Shown here in pieces: positions 1-9,590 of a DNA stretch of 64,000 nt. Made by a program: the position numbers and the translations under genes. Where the stretch lies: contig JAEOTH010000125.1 of assembly GCA_016839915.1 (NCBI GenBank), forward strand, positions 1 through 64,000, in the 5' to 3' direction. Under the pieces are notes generated by a model that worked only from the letters and a program-made list of their open reading frames with translations, did no database searches and was not told the origin of the DNA. Position 1 is the stretch's first letter; every line of letters starts with the position of its first letter. The DNA is from Promethearchaeota archaeon (lineage in GTDB: Archaea; Asgardarchaeota; Lokiarchaeia; Sigyniarchaeales; SOKP01).

Positions 1-742
1 GATACATTCGTTTATATAATTTTATTGGAGATTTTAATCCAGTCATTGTAAACAAAGGAAATAGTCCGCCGAATGTATCTCTTGTAGATACAGGACAAGG
101 GATATTTTTCCTTAACTCAAAAACATCTTGCCAGACCTTCCCCATTTCAAAAGAATTTTTTGCAACCTCTTTTCCCTTTTCAGGATTATATTCATGACCA
201 GTTACCTCTGTTATAAAATCTAATAATTCCCAAAGTTGTTCAATTATATATTTCTTAAAGTACTCACGTTGTCTATTAGTTGTATTACTTACAACATGAG
301 GTACATCTATGGTAAAATGAGGTACATTTAGTCTTTCTGCTTGTACTTGAAACCAATTAACGTGAGTATCACAGATTACATCACTGGATAACATAAAAGT
401 CGGTTTTCTTGTTCCACCTACGCTCATATCAGCCTGACTCAATACCGCACCAACGTTCGTTTTAAAGTATGAACATAAATCATAAGAAAATCCTTCTGCT
501 TCTGCTAATTCTATGAAGTCTTGAGACTTCTTTAAGGCGGCTGAGATAGTCGCTGAATTTTCTGGTAACATTGGTTGTACGTCCATAGTATACAAAAATT
601 CAACTGGCGTCCCGGCTGTTGCCCATGCGGTAGGTTTTCCATCTCTATAAGCTTGCTCAATAGCTAAGAAATGTCTTCCCATCTCATTTTTTAATTTATT
701 TGTAGCGTTTAGCATTTTTCCTGTTTTCTTGACTGCTGACAT
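1..742 (-). CDS. 2-hydroxyacyl-CoA dehydratase / benzoyl-CoA reductase family subunit (partial, runs off window start)
   Basis: Reverse-strand reading frame MSAVKKTGKMLNATNKLKNEMGRHFLAIEQAYRDGKPTAWATAGTPVEFLYTMDVQPMLPENSATISA...; family-like N-terminal pattern; AGGAGG SD upstream of ATG; adjacent to a second subunit. Confidence 0.75.
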   Translation of the reverse strand, partial: MSAVKKTGKMLNATNKLKNEMGRHFLAIEQAYRDGKPTAWATAGTPVEFLYTMDVQPMLPENSATISAALKKSQDFIELAEAEGFSYDLCSYFKTNVGAVLSQADMSVGGTRKPTFMLSSDVICDTHVNWFQVQAERLNVPHFTIDVPHVVSNTTNRQREYFKKYIIEQLWELLDFITEVTGHEYNPEKGKEVAKNSFEMGKVWQDVFELRKNIPCPVSTRDTFGGLFPLFTMTGLKSPIKLYKRMY

Positions 743-755
743 TTTTTCCCCTCCT

Positions 756-1796
756 TTAAATTATTTCTTTAAATGCTTCAAATCTTGTAATTAATTGTTT
801 ATATGATTCTCTATTGTATTCTATCTCAACAAATAGATATGGAATTTCTAATTCTTTAAACTTTTTACTAAAATAGGGATGATCATATAAAACTGGCTCA
901 CAGAATTTCTGAGCAATATTTATGACTCCATCAACATTATATTTTTTAGCTAAATCTTTTATATTTTCAAATCTTTTATAAGAAGGAAATTTAGTAGAAT
1001 ATATCGGCTTATTCAAATGATACTCTGCCAAAGCCTTGAGAGGTTCCTCAGTTTCATTAACATTTTTCCAAAAATATTTTGTTCCTATGCAGAGATCATC
1101 AATTACAATATGAAACCCTAGACTTTCGAGAAACTTGATGAATTCTGTATCATCTATTACCGAACCCGTTAATAAGATTTTTTTTAAGTTCTTATCTAAA
1201 TGTGGTTTCTGTGTTTTTAAAGCTTCAAGTCTAGATAAAAGCATCTCTAAAGCTTCATTTTTATCCATTTGTTGCACTCTCTTAACTAAAGAATGAAATT
1301 CAGAACCGTTCAATATCATTTTTATTCTGTACTCAGAAATTTCTCTTAATACTTCCCTAATTTGGTTCATTTTTTTTATTGCTTCACTAATTTTCTCTGA
1401 TGTTATATCCACATTAAAAGCTTCTTCCAATTGATAAATTAATTCTTTCATATCAGCAATAAAAAATTTTAGAGCAGCTTCATTGCGTTTCAAGGGAGCA
1501 TTGAGGAAAAATAAAAACTCAAGATCTATACATTCTAACCATATATCAAACTCTCGATTAGTACAATCACATCCATGCGTAGTGATAACCCCTTTGATTT
1601 CATCTTTAAACCCTTTAATTGCCTGTTCTAAAATATTTTTCGCCCATATACAATGATTTGGGGGGATATGCTCGTTAGCTTTATCAACTCCTATTGTAGG
1701 ATCTCCAAATAATCTAACAGGAACCATATCAGCAGCTATAATAATTTCTTCTGGGGTTTCAACGGAAGCATCAAAATATGCAATTTTTTCGATAAT
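756..1796 (-). CDS. 2-hydroxyacyl-CoA dehydratase family subunit; start uncertain (listed ATG at 1727, conserved frame extends upstream to about 1796)
   Basis: IAYFDASVETPEEIIIAADMVPVRLFGDP resembles the HgdB/BcrB-type N-terminus; tandem with the preceding CDS. Confidence 0.7.
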   Translation of the reverse strand: MIEKIAYFDASVETPEEIIIAADMVPVRLFGDPTIGVDKANEHIPPNHCIWAKNILEQAIKGFKDEIKGVITTHGCDCTNREFDIWLECIDLEFLFFLNAPLKRNEAALKFFIADMKELIYQLEEAFNVDITSEKISEAIKKMNQIREVLREISEYRIKMILNGSEFHSLVKRVQQMDKNEALEMLLSRLEALKTQKPHLDKNLKKILLTGSVIDDTEFIKFLESLGFHIVIDDLCIGTKYFWKNVNETEEPLKALAEYHLNKPIYSTKFPSYKRFENIKDLAKKYNVDGVINIAQKFCEPVLYDHPYFSKKFKELEIPYLFVEIEYNRESYKQLITRFEAFKEII

Positions 1797-1924
1797 TTTT
1801 TCACCTAGACAATTATTATCCCAAAATCCTATACTTCTAAATCTTGAAATATTTAAAAAAATATTTATTTAATCCTTCTATTTAAACCTTATATTTAGAA
1901 TAATTTTAAGGAGTTTTCATTTAG

Positions 1925-2233
1925 ATGTCTCAGCAAACCATTCATAGAACTTTATCAAAAGCAATCTTAAAACCATCAGTAAGAATTAAGTTAAAGATTT
2001 GGAATACTTACTTAACCGGTAAACTTGCTAAGTTCGATAATTATATGAATCTTATTGTCAAAGATGCAAAGGAGATTTATTTTGGACGTGGTGGAAAACG
2101 AAGTAAAGATTTAGGAACAGTAATGATTCGGGGCGCCTCAATAATCTTTGTAGCTCAAGATCGTGAAAAATTAATATTTGCTGATACTGATGAAGAAAAG
2201 TTATTGCATAGGGAAGAAGTTGACGAAGGATAA
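1925..2233 (+). CDS. Archaeal LSm (Sm-like) RNA-binding protein
   Basis: LTGKLAKFDNYMNLIVKDAKE...GTVMIRGASIIFV Sm1/Sm2-like motifs; immediately upstream of L37e, the usual archaeal pairing. Confidence 0.9.
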   Translation: MSQQTIHRTLSKAILKPSVRIKLKIWNTYLTGKLAKFDNYMNLIVKDAKEIYFGRGGKRSKDLGTVMIRGASIIFVAQDREKLIFADTDEEKLLHREEVDEG

Positions 2234-2253
2234 TCAAGAAGAGGTAATTGAAA

Positions 2254-2454
2254 ATGGGAAAGGGAACACCAAGCAAGGGAAAGAAAAATAAAGCAGCATC
2301 TCATAAAACTTGCAGAAGATGTGGAAGACATTCCTACCATCGTCGAAAAAGATTTTGTGCTTATTGCGGATTTGGAAAAACTGCTAAACTTCGAACCCCC
2401 AGTTGGAGAAATAGACATAGACATTTTAATGGAAATAAAGGTTTCTATAGATAA
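2254..2454 (+). CDS. rpl37e: Ribosomal protein L37e (start at ATG 2254; the track starts at TTG 2248)
   Basis: [54 protein letters not shown]. Confidence 0.95.
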   Translation: MGKGTPSKGKKNKAASHKTCRRCGRHSYHRRKRFCAYCGFGKTAKLRTPSWRNRHRHFNGNKGFYR

Positions 2455-2552
2455 GTAACTCAATTCTAAAATTTTAAATACATTTGCCTTATTTTCTAAT
2501 TTTAAGTTATATAGTTAAAATCAAAATTCTTTAGAGTAATAGTTATAACAAT

Positions 2553-2936
2553 ATGATAATCAATGATACAATAATAATCAATAAACTTAATAAAGAACTT
2601 GAAAGATTAGAAAATTTTGGAGAAATTGTTGGCTCTGCGATTGTAAACCGTAATGGGTTGCTAATATCTTCAAGATTACCTAGAGAGATTGATGGGAGAA
2701 AATTAGCATCAATGGCGGCAATTATGTACGCAAGCATCGAAACTGCTACTTCAAGTTTTAAAACTAATGAACTTAAGAATGTAACTGTGGATTATCAAGA
2801 TTATAAACTTACAGTTGTAACAATAAATGATGACGTAATTATAGTCTCATTATTTGATATAAATGCTAATTTAGGTTTAGTATTTATCGAGATTGAAGAG
2901 TGTATTAAAAATATTAAAGAAATCATTAAGATGTGA
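2553..2936 (+). CDS. Roadblock/LC7 domain protein
   Basis: LNKELERLENFGEIVGSAIVNRNGLLISSRLP...LASMAAIMYASIETATS...VTINDDVIIVSLFDINANLGLVFIEIEE fold pattern. Confidence 0.85.
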   Translation: MIINDTIIINKLNKELERLENFGEIVGSAIVNRNGLLISSRLPREIDGRKLASMAAIMYASIETATSSFKTNELKNVTVDYQDYKLTVVTINDDVIIVSLFDINANLGLVFIEIEECIKNIKEIIKM

Positions 2937-2942
2937 TGTATT

Positions 2943-3680
2943 ATTTTAACCGATAGCCAAAAGAAAAGATATTCAAGGCAGATAATATCACCTTCGATTG
3001 GGGAGGATGGCCAAGAGAAAATCTCGAATTTAAAAGTGCTTCAAATTGGTACAGGAGGTTTAGGAAGCCCTTTTGCTTTGTATTTAACAGCTGCAGGGGT
3101 TGGTGAATTGACTATTATTGACAATGATATTCTAGATATCTCAAATTTACAAAGACAAATCCTATATAATGAAACTCAAATTGGCGAAGCTAAGGTTAAG
3201 TCAGCTAAATCAATATTGAATAAGCTTAATTCAGATGTTAAAGTTAACGCTTATAGAGATTATGTTGATGAAAATTCCATAAAGAAATATCTGAAAGAAA
3301 AACATTATGATTTTATTGTAGATTGTAGTGACAACTTTAAAACTAAGTTTTTAGTAAATCAAATTGCTATTAAAAACAATCTAAAGTGTGTGATTGCTGG
3401 AATCAAGGATTTCTATGGGCAAATCATTACGATTAATCCCAAGATAAGCGCTTGTTATCACTGTGTTTTTTCATCTATTGAAACGCCTTCAGATAAGAGT
3501 CCCTTACCAGTAATTGGGGTTACTCCTGGAATATTAGGAACTCTAGAAGCTTTGGAAGTTATCAAGACTACGTTAGGCCTTCCAAACTTGGAAAATAAAA
3601 TTTTGATGGTTAATCTAATAGATTTGAGGTTTAATATAGTAGATATCATAAAAAATGAGAAGTGTTTTTGCTCTCAATAA
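2943..3680 (+). CDS. E1-like ThiF/MoeB/HesA family adenylyltransferase; apparent non-canonical start
   Basis: RYSRQIISPSIGEDGQEKISNLKVLQIGTGGLGSPFALYLTAAGVGELTIIDND...NLQRQILYNETQIGEAKVKSA; CYHC and CFC zinc pairs. Track start GTG 3036 would delete the conserved RYSRQI segment. Confidence 0.85.
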   Translation: MLTDSQKKRYSRQIISPSIGEDGQEKISNLKVLQIGTGGLGSPFALYLTAAGVGELTIIDNDILDISNLQRQILYNETQIGEAKVKSAKSILNKLNSDVKVNAYRDYVDENSIKKYLKEKHYDFIVDCSDNFKTKFLVNQIAIKNNLKCVIAGIKDFYGQIITINPKISACYHCVFSSIETPSDKSPLPVIGVTPGILGTLEALEVIKTTLGLPNLENKILMVNLIDLRFNIVDIIKNEKCFCSQ

Positions 3681-4234
3681 GTTTTAAAAGTGGAATAATC
3701 TGGATTTTTTTGAAAGAAATCTTTAAACCTTTTACCATTATTTACATAATCACCAGCAGTCTTCTCACCTATTAATTCTTCCTCTTCAGGAAAGGTTTTT
3801 AACAATTTAGCTGGAACTCCAGCCCATAATTGCCTAGCTGGTACTTCTTTATTTGTAATTACAGCACCCGCAGCGATCATCGACCCGTCATTCATTTTTG
3901 TGTTATGAAGTACATTACTCCCAATACCGATCAAGCAACCATCTCCTATTTCTACGGGGCCATGAATCATGGCATGATGTCCAATTATGCATTTTGAGCC
4001 AATAGAAACAGATGATCCTATTTCCATATGAATTGTAACATTTTCCTGAATACTAGTATTCTTATCAATTTTAATTGGACCCGAATCTCCTCTTAGAACA
4101 GCTCCAAACCAAATATTACTCAATTCTCCAATTGTTACATCTCCGATGATAACAGCAGTGGGAGCAATATATACAGATTCATGAATTTTCGGTTTTTTTC
4201 CCGTTCTTGGACATGGCATTATAATTGGCATCAT
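3674..4234 (-). CDS. Gamma-carbonic anhydrase-like left-handed beta-helix (hexapeptide repeat) protein
   Basis: Hexapeptide repeats ...VYIAPTAVIIGDVTIGELSNIWFGAVLRGD...VTIHMEIGSSVSIGSKCIIGHHAMIHG...WAGVPAKLLKTF. Confidence 0.88.
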   Translation of the reverse strand: MMPIIMPCPRTGKKPKIHESVYIAPTAVIIGDVTIGELSNIWFGAVLRGDSGPIKIDKNTSIQENVTIHMEIGSSVSIGSKCIIGHHAMIHGPVEIGDGCLIGIGSNVLHNTKMNDGSMIAAGAVITNKEVPARQLWAGVPAKLLKTFPEEEELIGEKTAGDYVNNGKRFKDFFQKNPDYSTFKTY

Positions 4235-4250
4235 AAATTTTCACCCTGAA

Positions 4251-5924
4251 TTAATTAAATAAATTAGCTTCTTTTATTATTTTTTTATGATCAAATGCTA
4301 ATTCGATATCTTCTAATTGTTCTTTTGAGATAAGTTCTACATCCTTTGAGTCATCACCACTTCTCATTGTAGAAGTATCATAAACAATGCATTTATATGC
4401 TGTAGAATGAATGATACCTCGAGGATCACGTCCTTCTTCATCAAATACTCCTATTTTCTCTATTATTTCTACATCTAAATTTGTCTCTTCTTTTACTTCT
4501 CTGAGTAATGCTTGTTTTGGTTTTTCACCTGATTCTATAAACCCTCCTGGAAGTGCATAGAATCCTTGAAATGGTGGGTATTTGCGTTTTATTAATACTA
4601 AATTTCCACTTTTATCTTCTATCACAGCATCGACTGCATGAGCAACTTTCACTTTTTTAACTTTAATCCTCATGTAAATATTAAAAATTATAGTAGCAGT
4701 TAAAATACTTGATATAATTAATGTAATTATAAAATTTATAAATATAGAAGCAAAATCACCTTCTTGAATGCTAAAGGCAATTAAAATAACTCCACCTAAA
4801 TCTGCTAGAATCCCTGCTCCAAATAAAAGATTTAGAAGATTAAGACCTTTTACTGTTACTTTTTGAATTTCTTCATTTTTCTTCTGATATAATTGTTGCA
4901 TTGAGTCATAGATGATATTAAATTTCTCATTAATCCTGTTTACAATCCGTTCAATTTCAAATTCTCTTAAGAGATGTTTTAATACTGTTGTATAATGTTG
5001 TCTTCTATTGTAGTCCAATTCATTATAAATTGCGCTTAATTTAGTCTGAATTAAGCCTCTCAAAAATCTTAAATTTCTTATTTTGTTTTCAATAGTTTCT
5101 ACATCCATAAACTCCTCTGATTGTACTTTCAAAAATAATAAGTCAAGTGATTCATTAATCAACCTTAAGGCAAACAATACTGTTCTCATTTTTGGCGTTG
5201 GTGCCAGAACATATTCTTTCATATAGGATTCAAAGAAATCTTCATAATTTTCCTTTGCCATATATATAAATCCAGAATTTCTACGAATGAAGTGTAACTC
5301 AGAAAGTCGATTTGATAAATTATTTTCAATACGTCTACTATAAAGATCTTCGGAATAATCTTCCCATTGCCCAGAATATATTTCTGTCCAATATCCAATA
5401 CTTTTTTTAAATTTGCTAATATTTTCTCTAGTCCATTCGATGTTTTCTGTTTTAGCTTTATTAGAAGTTACAAATACATAAATAGGACTTTCTAGATCGA
5501 AGATGATACCTCTATTTTCTTCTTTTTTAGCATAATCTTTCATAAGTGCTAATAAAATCTGTGGTATCTGTTGAATAAAGTTTGATTTAATATTCTCTTT
5601 TTTGGATGGCTCATTTTTAAAATATTCAACATCAAATTGAAAAAATCCAAGTGTATCATATTTCCTTTGGCTATTTTCATCCTCATAAGGAAAGTTCTCT
5701 AAATATGGCACCCATTTACAAGATATTGATACATTTTTCGCCAGCTCCATTATGTTATTGCCAAATTCTTCCCTAATTTTATAATAAATATCCTCTTTTT
5801 TGAGATTATTCAAATTTTCTTTAACGTAATCCTCGATTTCCTGGCTTTTTTCGTTCCCATCAGCCAATGAGGTGTTTAAAAAAGTGCTAATAAACCAGAA
5901 CTCTTCTTTATATATAAAATCCAT
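4251..5924 (-). CDS. Membrane-anchored protein: uncharacterised N-terminal region, two TM helices, C-terminal Nudix hydrolase domain
   Basis: Nudix box GGFIESGEKPKQALLREVKEETNLDVEI; hydrophobic segments LLFGAGILADLGGVILIAFS and FINFIITLIISSILTATIIFNIYM. Confidence 0.8.
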   Translation of the reverse strand: MDFIYKEEFWFISTFLNTSLADGNEKSQEIEDYVKENLNNLKKEDIYYKIREEFGNNIMELAKNVSISCKWVPYLENFPYEDENSQRKYDTLGFFQFDVEYFKNEPSKKENIKSNFIQQIPQILLALMKDYAKKEENRGIIFDLESPIYVFVTSNKAKTENIEWTRENISKFKKSIGYWTEIYSGQWEDYSEDLYSRRIENNLSNRLSELHFIRRNSGFIYMAKENYEDFFESYMKEYVLAPTPKMRTVLFALRLINESLDLLFLKVQSEEFMDVETIENKIRNLRFLRGLIQTKLSAIYNELDYNRRQHYTTVLKHLLREFEIERIVNRINEKFNIIYDSMQQLYQKKNEEIQKVTVKGLNLLNLLFGAGILADLGGVILIAFSIQEGDFASIFINFIITLIISSILTATIIFNIYMRIKVKKVKVAHAVDAVIEDKSGNLVLIKRKYPPFQGFYALPGGFIESGEKPKQALLREVKEETNLDVEIIEKIGVFDEEGRDPRGIIHSTAYKCIVYDTSTMRSGDDSKDVELISKEQLEDIELAFDHKKIIKEANLFN

Positions 5925-6096
5925 CTCTTTCCTCTCCCTTTTCTCTCCCTTCTCTTCTCTTATCTAATTTCGTTGAACTCTACTGCATCTAACTAAATTT
6001 CAATATCAATCTCATCATATTCATAATGAATTAAAAAACTTATTTGTATTTAATTCTTTTAATGACATAGTCTGATTACAATCTTAATAATTTAAA

Positions 6097-7038
6097 ATGA
6101 CAGTTAAAGAATTACTACAAGAAATTCTTAAATTAAAGCAAGAAAAAGATGTTCTTATCCTCGCTCATTATTATCAACCAATAGAAATACAAGAAATTGC
6201 TGATTATGTAGGTGACTCACTTGGACTATCTCGTACGGCCAGGAAAACTAATACGGAATATATAATATTCGCGGGTGTAGATTTTATGGCCGAAACCGCG
6301 TCTATAATAAATCAAGATAAGCATGTATTAATTCCAAATTATGAGTCTTGTTGTCCAATGGCGGCTTTTCTTACTCCCGAAATCGTTAAAACATATAAAA
6401 AAGAACATCCTGGACTTCCAGTTGTAGTATATGTTAATTCAACGGCAGCAGTTAAAGCAGAATCTGATATTTGCTGTACCTCTTCAAATGCGGTCAAAAT
6501 AGTAGAAAAGATTAGTAAAGAATTTAATACGGAAGCCGTATTATTTGGACCAGATGCAAACCTCGCAGATTACGCAGAACAACTATCTGGCGTTAAATGC
6601 TTGAAAATGCCAGATGTAGGCCACTGTTATGTGCATTCCCAGATTAAACCAGAGCATATCATAAACGTACGAGATATATATCCTAAAGCAAAGCTTCTCG
6701 TTCATCCTGAGTGCAAACGAGACGTTAGAGAACTCTCGGACTTTGTAGGATCAACAGCACAAATGTATAATAGAGTTAAGAATAGTCCTTCTGAGGAAAA
6801 GGAATTTATTATTGGAACTGAAATTGGACTCTTAGAAAGAATGGCCCAAGACTTTCCAAATAAGAATTTTTACCCTGTTATGGATAAAGTGATCTGCTTT
6901 AATATGAAGAAGCATTCTCTGGAACTTATTAAATACGTGTTAGAGCATTTAGATGATAAAGCCTTTGAGATTAAAGTTCCTCCAGAAATTGCAAAACGTG
7001 CAATAACACCAATTATGAGGATGTTAGATTATTCATAA
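6097..7038 (+). CDS. nadA: Quinolinate synthase NadA
   Basis: LAHYYQPIEIQEIADYVGDSLGLSR...AGVDFMAETASIINQDKHVLIPN...VHPEC...GTEIGLLERM. Confidence 0.95.
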   Translation: MTVKELLQEILKLKQEKDVLILAHYYQPIEIQEIADYVGDSLGLSRTARKTNTEYIIFAGVDFMAETASIINQDKHVLIPNYESCCPMAAFLTPEIVKTYKKEHPGLPVVVYVNSTAAVKAESDICCTSSNAVKIVEKISKEFNTEAVLFGPDANLADYAEQLSGVKCLKMPDVGHCYVHSQIKPEHIINVRDIYPKAKLLVHPECKRDVRELSDFVGSTAQMYNRVKNSPSEEKEFIIGTEIGLLERMAQDFPNKNFYPVMDKVICFNMKKHSLELIKYVLEHLDDKAFEIKVPPEIAKRAITPIMRMLDYS

Positions 7039-7068
7039 ATTCAAAGAGATTTCTTGAGAAAGGTAGAA

Positions 7069-7863
7069 ATGGCAAATTTGATTTTTATAACTTGTTATAT
7101 TATTACAATCTTCAGTTTTGGAAGCATAATGGTTTTTATTTACATAAAAAAATACAAAGGATTACCTATTGATGTATGGAAACCGGGTGCTGCTTGGATA
7201 CGTGCATTGATCTATTTTTCCTTCTGTAATATAATTATTGCTGCTACAGGTACACTAGAACAGATAATTATAAAACCTATATTTACTACTGAAAATATTA
7301 GAAGTCCAAATTGGATAGCCTATTGCATATTTTGTTTTATCTATATTTTTCTCGCGTATTGGATTTTATGGTCTCGCATGACACTCACTTTCAACCGTAA
7401 ATATTACCTCGGTTCAGAGATAATATTGGGAGTTTTATGGGGATTCAGTACAGGAGGGTTGCTCCTTTCTTTCTATCACCTTTGGAGATTGACAGGAACA
7501 ACTGGGTGGGCAATATATTTGCTTAGTTTCATCTGCATGGGTCTTTGGCAGTATTTTATTCAAGATTATTTTTGGGATGTCTACATCAGTCCCGAACACG
7601 ATACTCCCAAGTCAATAATTATTAAAACTGTTGTTTGTCATATCCCTAATATAGCAATCTGCTTAGGATTTCTTACTATTTGGAATAATTATGCTATTTA
7701 CGTAGTACTACAGACATTCGCTTTAGTTGCATCAAGTATTTTCCAAAAATTCCCTGCTCCTTGGGCTAAGGGAGAATTTCATGCTCCCATGGTAAAACCA
7801 GGAATTGGTGGCCTCCCACACGGTTCGGGATACTTAGGTGAAAAAAACATTGAAAAGAATTAA
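7069..7863 (+). CDS. Uncharacterised multi-pass membrane protein
   Basis: Several hydrophobic helices; ATG 7069 preceded by GAAAGGT; conserved-looking soluble tail FHAPMVKPGIGGLPHGSGYLGE. Confidence 0.6.
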   Translation: MANLIFITCYIITIFSFGSIMVFIYIKKYKGLPIDVWKPGAAWIRALIYFSFCNIIIAATGTLEQIIIKPIFTTENIRSPNWIAYCIFCFIYIFLAYWILWSRMTLTFNRKYYLGSEIILGVLWGFSTGGLLLSFYHLWRLTGTTGWAIYLLSFICMGLWQYFIQDYFWDVYISPEHDTPKSIIIKTVVCHIPNIAICLGFLTIWNNYAIYVVLQTFALVASSIFQKFPAPWAKGEFHAPMVKPGIGGLPHGSGYLGEKNIEKN

Positions 7864-7879
7864 ATATAATAAATATGTA

Positions 7880-9481
7880 CTAAAAGAAAGATGTTATTCT
7901 TCTTTGATATCTTTTGTTATCTAACCATTTCTTAAAATCATTTGTTACTCTTCCTGACCATATTGCATTTTTTGAGGTTTCTTCATTAAATCTATAGATT
8001 TCCTGATATGAAAACTTATTCTGTAGCATAAGGTGTCTTATTTTTAATAACCATTCCACAAATTTTTTGTATAGCTTATTATCTGATGAAGCAACTCTAT
8101 TGTATGAATTCTCATAAAAATTTTTATCATCTTCATTATAACCTGTGAAAAATCTATAATTTTGATTCATCCAAAAAAACTTTTCTGTAGATTCAGAATA
8201 CTTTTTAATATTACAATTCCATAATTTTATCGTTTCAAGGGCGGGTAAATCGTTTAATATTTCAGGTATTTCGGTAATAGTTGGATTATTTGATAAATCA
8301 ATATGTTTTAGATTAATTAAATTTATTAGACCATCAATTTTTATAATTCTGTTATCCCTCAAAAATAATTTTTCTAATCTCTTAAGATTTTCCAATCCCT
8401 CCACTTTTGTAATTTCATTGTTATTCAATTTTAAGACGTGGATATTTGAAAATTTCTCAATCCCACTCAGATCGGATATTTGATTATTACTCAGATCTAC
8501 CTCATTAATTGCATCTAATTTCTCATTTGCATCTAGACTTGATATCTTTCGAATGTTTTGATTATTCAAATAAATTTTATCATTTCTAAAAATAGCTACA
8601 ACCCTGCCTTCATATTTTATGAAATTAAATTCAAACTTAAAATCTTTAAAATACTCAAGGTGTTTATTCACGTATTGAATCAATGGAAATTTTTGTCTAT
8701 CTCTTAGTATTTTATAAATATCTTTAACTAAACCATCTCTATAGTTTTCTGGAATTTCATTCAAGATTTTCGAAGTGATGAATGAAACATGTTCAATTCC
8801 AAAATCCCTAATTATTCTAAGGATTAAAAAATTTATTTGAGATGATAAATCTGTACCTGGATTATGTTCAATTATGGATCTTAAATCAGTTGTAACATCA
8901 CGCAAAAATGTTGGACTTAAGTCATCTAAAATACTTTCAAACTCATCAGGATTCAAATATCTTAAATATCCATTTTGAGTTAAATATTGAATTACAGATG
9001 GATGTTTACTCGCAAGTCTTATGGCAATTTCCTCGGAAAATACTCTTTTTGCCATAGGATCTCCAACTTCACTTAATCTCTTTAACAGGGGGAAAGCTAA
9101 ATTTCTATGAAGAATTCTAGTATCATAACCATTTTCCGCCCACACTTGAATATTAGAACAATGACCTTGAAACTCTTCTTCAGGAGTTATTCTCCTGGTG
9201 AAATTATTATGATGCCCTTCCATAGATCTGTCTAACTTCTCCGCTGCTTCATCAATAGATTCAATCTCATCATATTCTTCTATTCGATCAACAGAGATAT
9301 TAAGCAATAAGTACATACACTGTTGGAATCTACGGCCTTTTACATAGATATTAGTTGTTCCCCCTTCAAGTTTCAATTTAAGATACGGATTAATTTCAAA
9401 TTCTTTTACCCTATAAAGAGGCCTGATTGAAATGAAAAAAACAATAATTGAAATAATTAACAATGAAAATATCTGATACAT
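7880..9481 (-). CDS. Leucine-rich repeat protein with N-terminal TM segment
   Basis: LDAINEVDLSNNQISDLSGIEKFSNIHVLKLNNNEITKVEGLENLKRLEKLFLRDNRIIKIDGLINLINLKHIDLSNNP; N-terminal IFSLLIISIIVFFISIRPLY. Confidence 0.85.
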   Translation of the reverse strand: MYQIFSLLIISIIVFFISIRPLYRVKEFEINPYLKLKLEGGTTNIYVKGRRFQQCMYLLLNISVDRIEEYDEIESIDEAAEKLDRSMEGHHNNFTRRITPEEEFQGHCSNIQVWAENGYDTRILHRNLAFPLLKRLSEVGDPMAKRVFSEEIAIRLASKHPSVIQYLTQNGYLRYLNPDEFESILDDLSPTFLRDVTTDLRSIIEHNPGTDLSSQINFLILRIIRDFGIEHVSFITSKILNEIPENYRDGLVKDIYKILRDRQKFPLIQYVNKHLEYFKDFKFEFNFIKYEGRVVAIFRNDKIYLNNQNIRKISSLDANEKLDAINEVDLSNNQISDLSGIEKFSNIHVLKLNNNEITKVEGLENLKRLEKLFLRDNRIIKIDGLINLINLKHIDLSNNPTITEIPEILNDLPALETIKLWNCNIKKYSESTEKFFWMNQNYRFFTGYNEDDKNFYENSYNRVASSDNKLYKKFVEWLLKIRHLMLQNKFSYQEIYRFNEETSKNAIWSGRVTNDFKKWLDNKRYQRRITSFF

Positions 9482-9590
9482 CTTTCAGATAGACTAGGAT
9501 TTTTGGTGAGAAAATTAAAGATAGATTTCTTTTTCAATATTAAAACCCCAACGATTTTAAAATTTATTCTTATTTAGGGTTATTGTAATA

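Noticed and set aside
2058-2463. Minus-strand ORFs opposite LSm and L37e
   Set aside because: Antisense to two confidently identified genes; no recognisable domain
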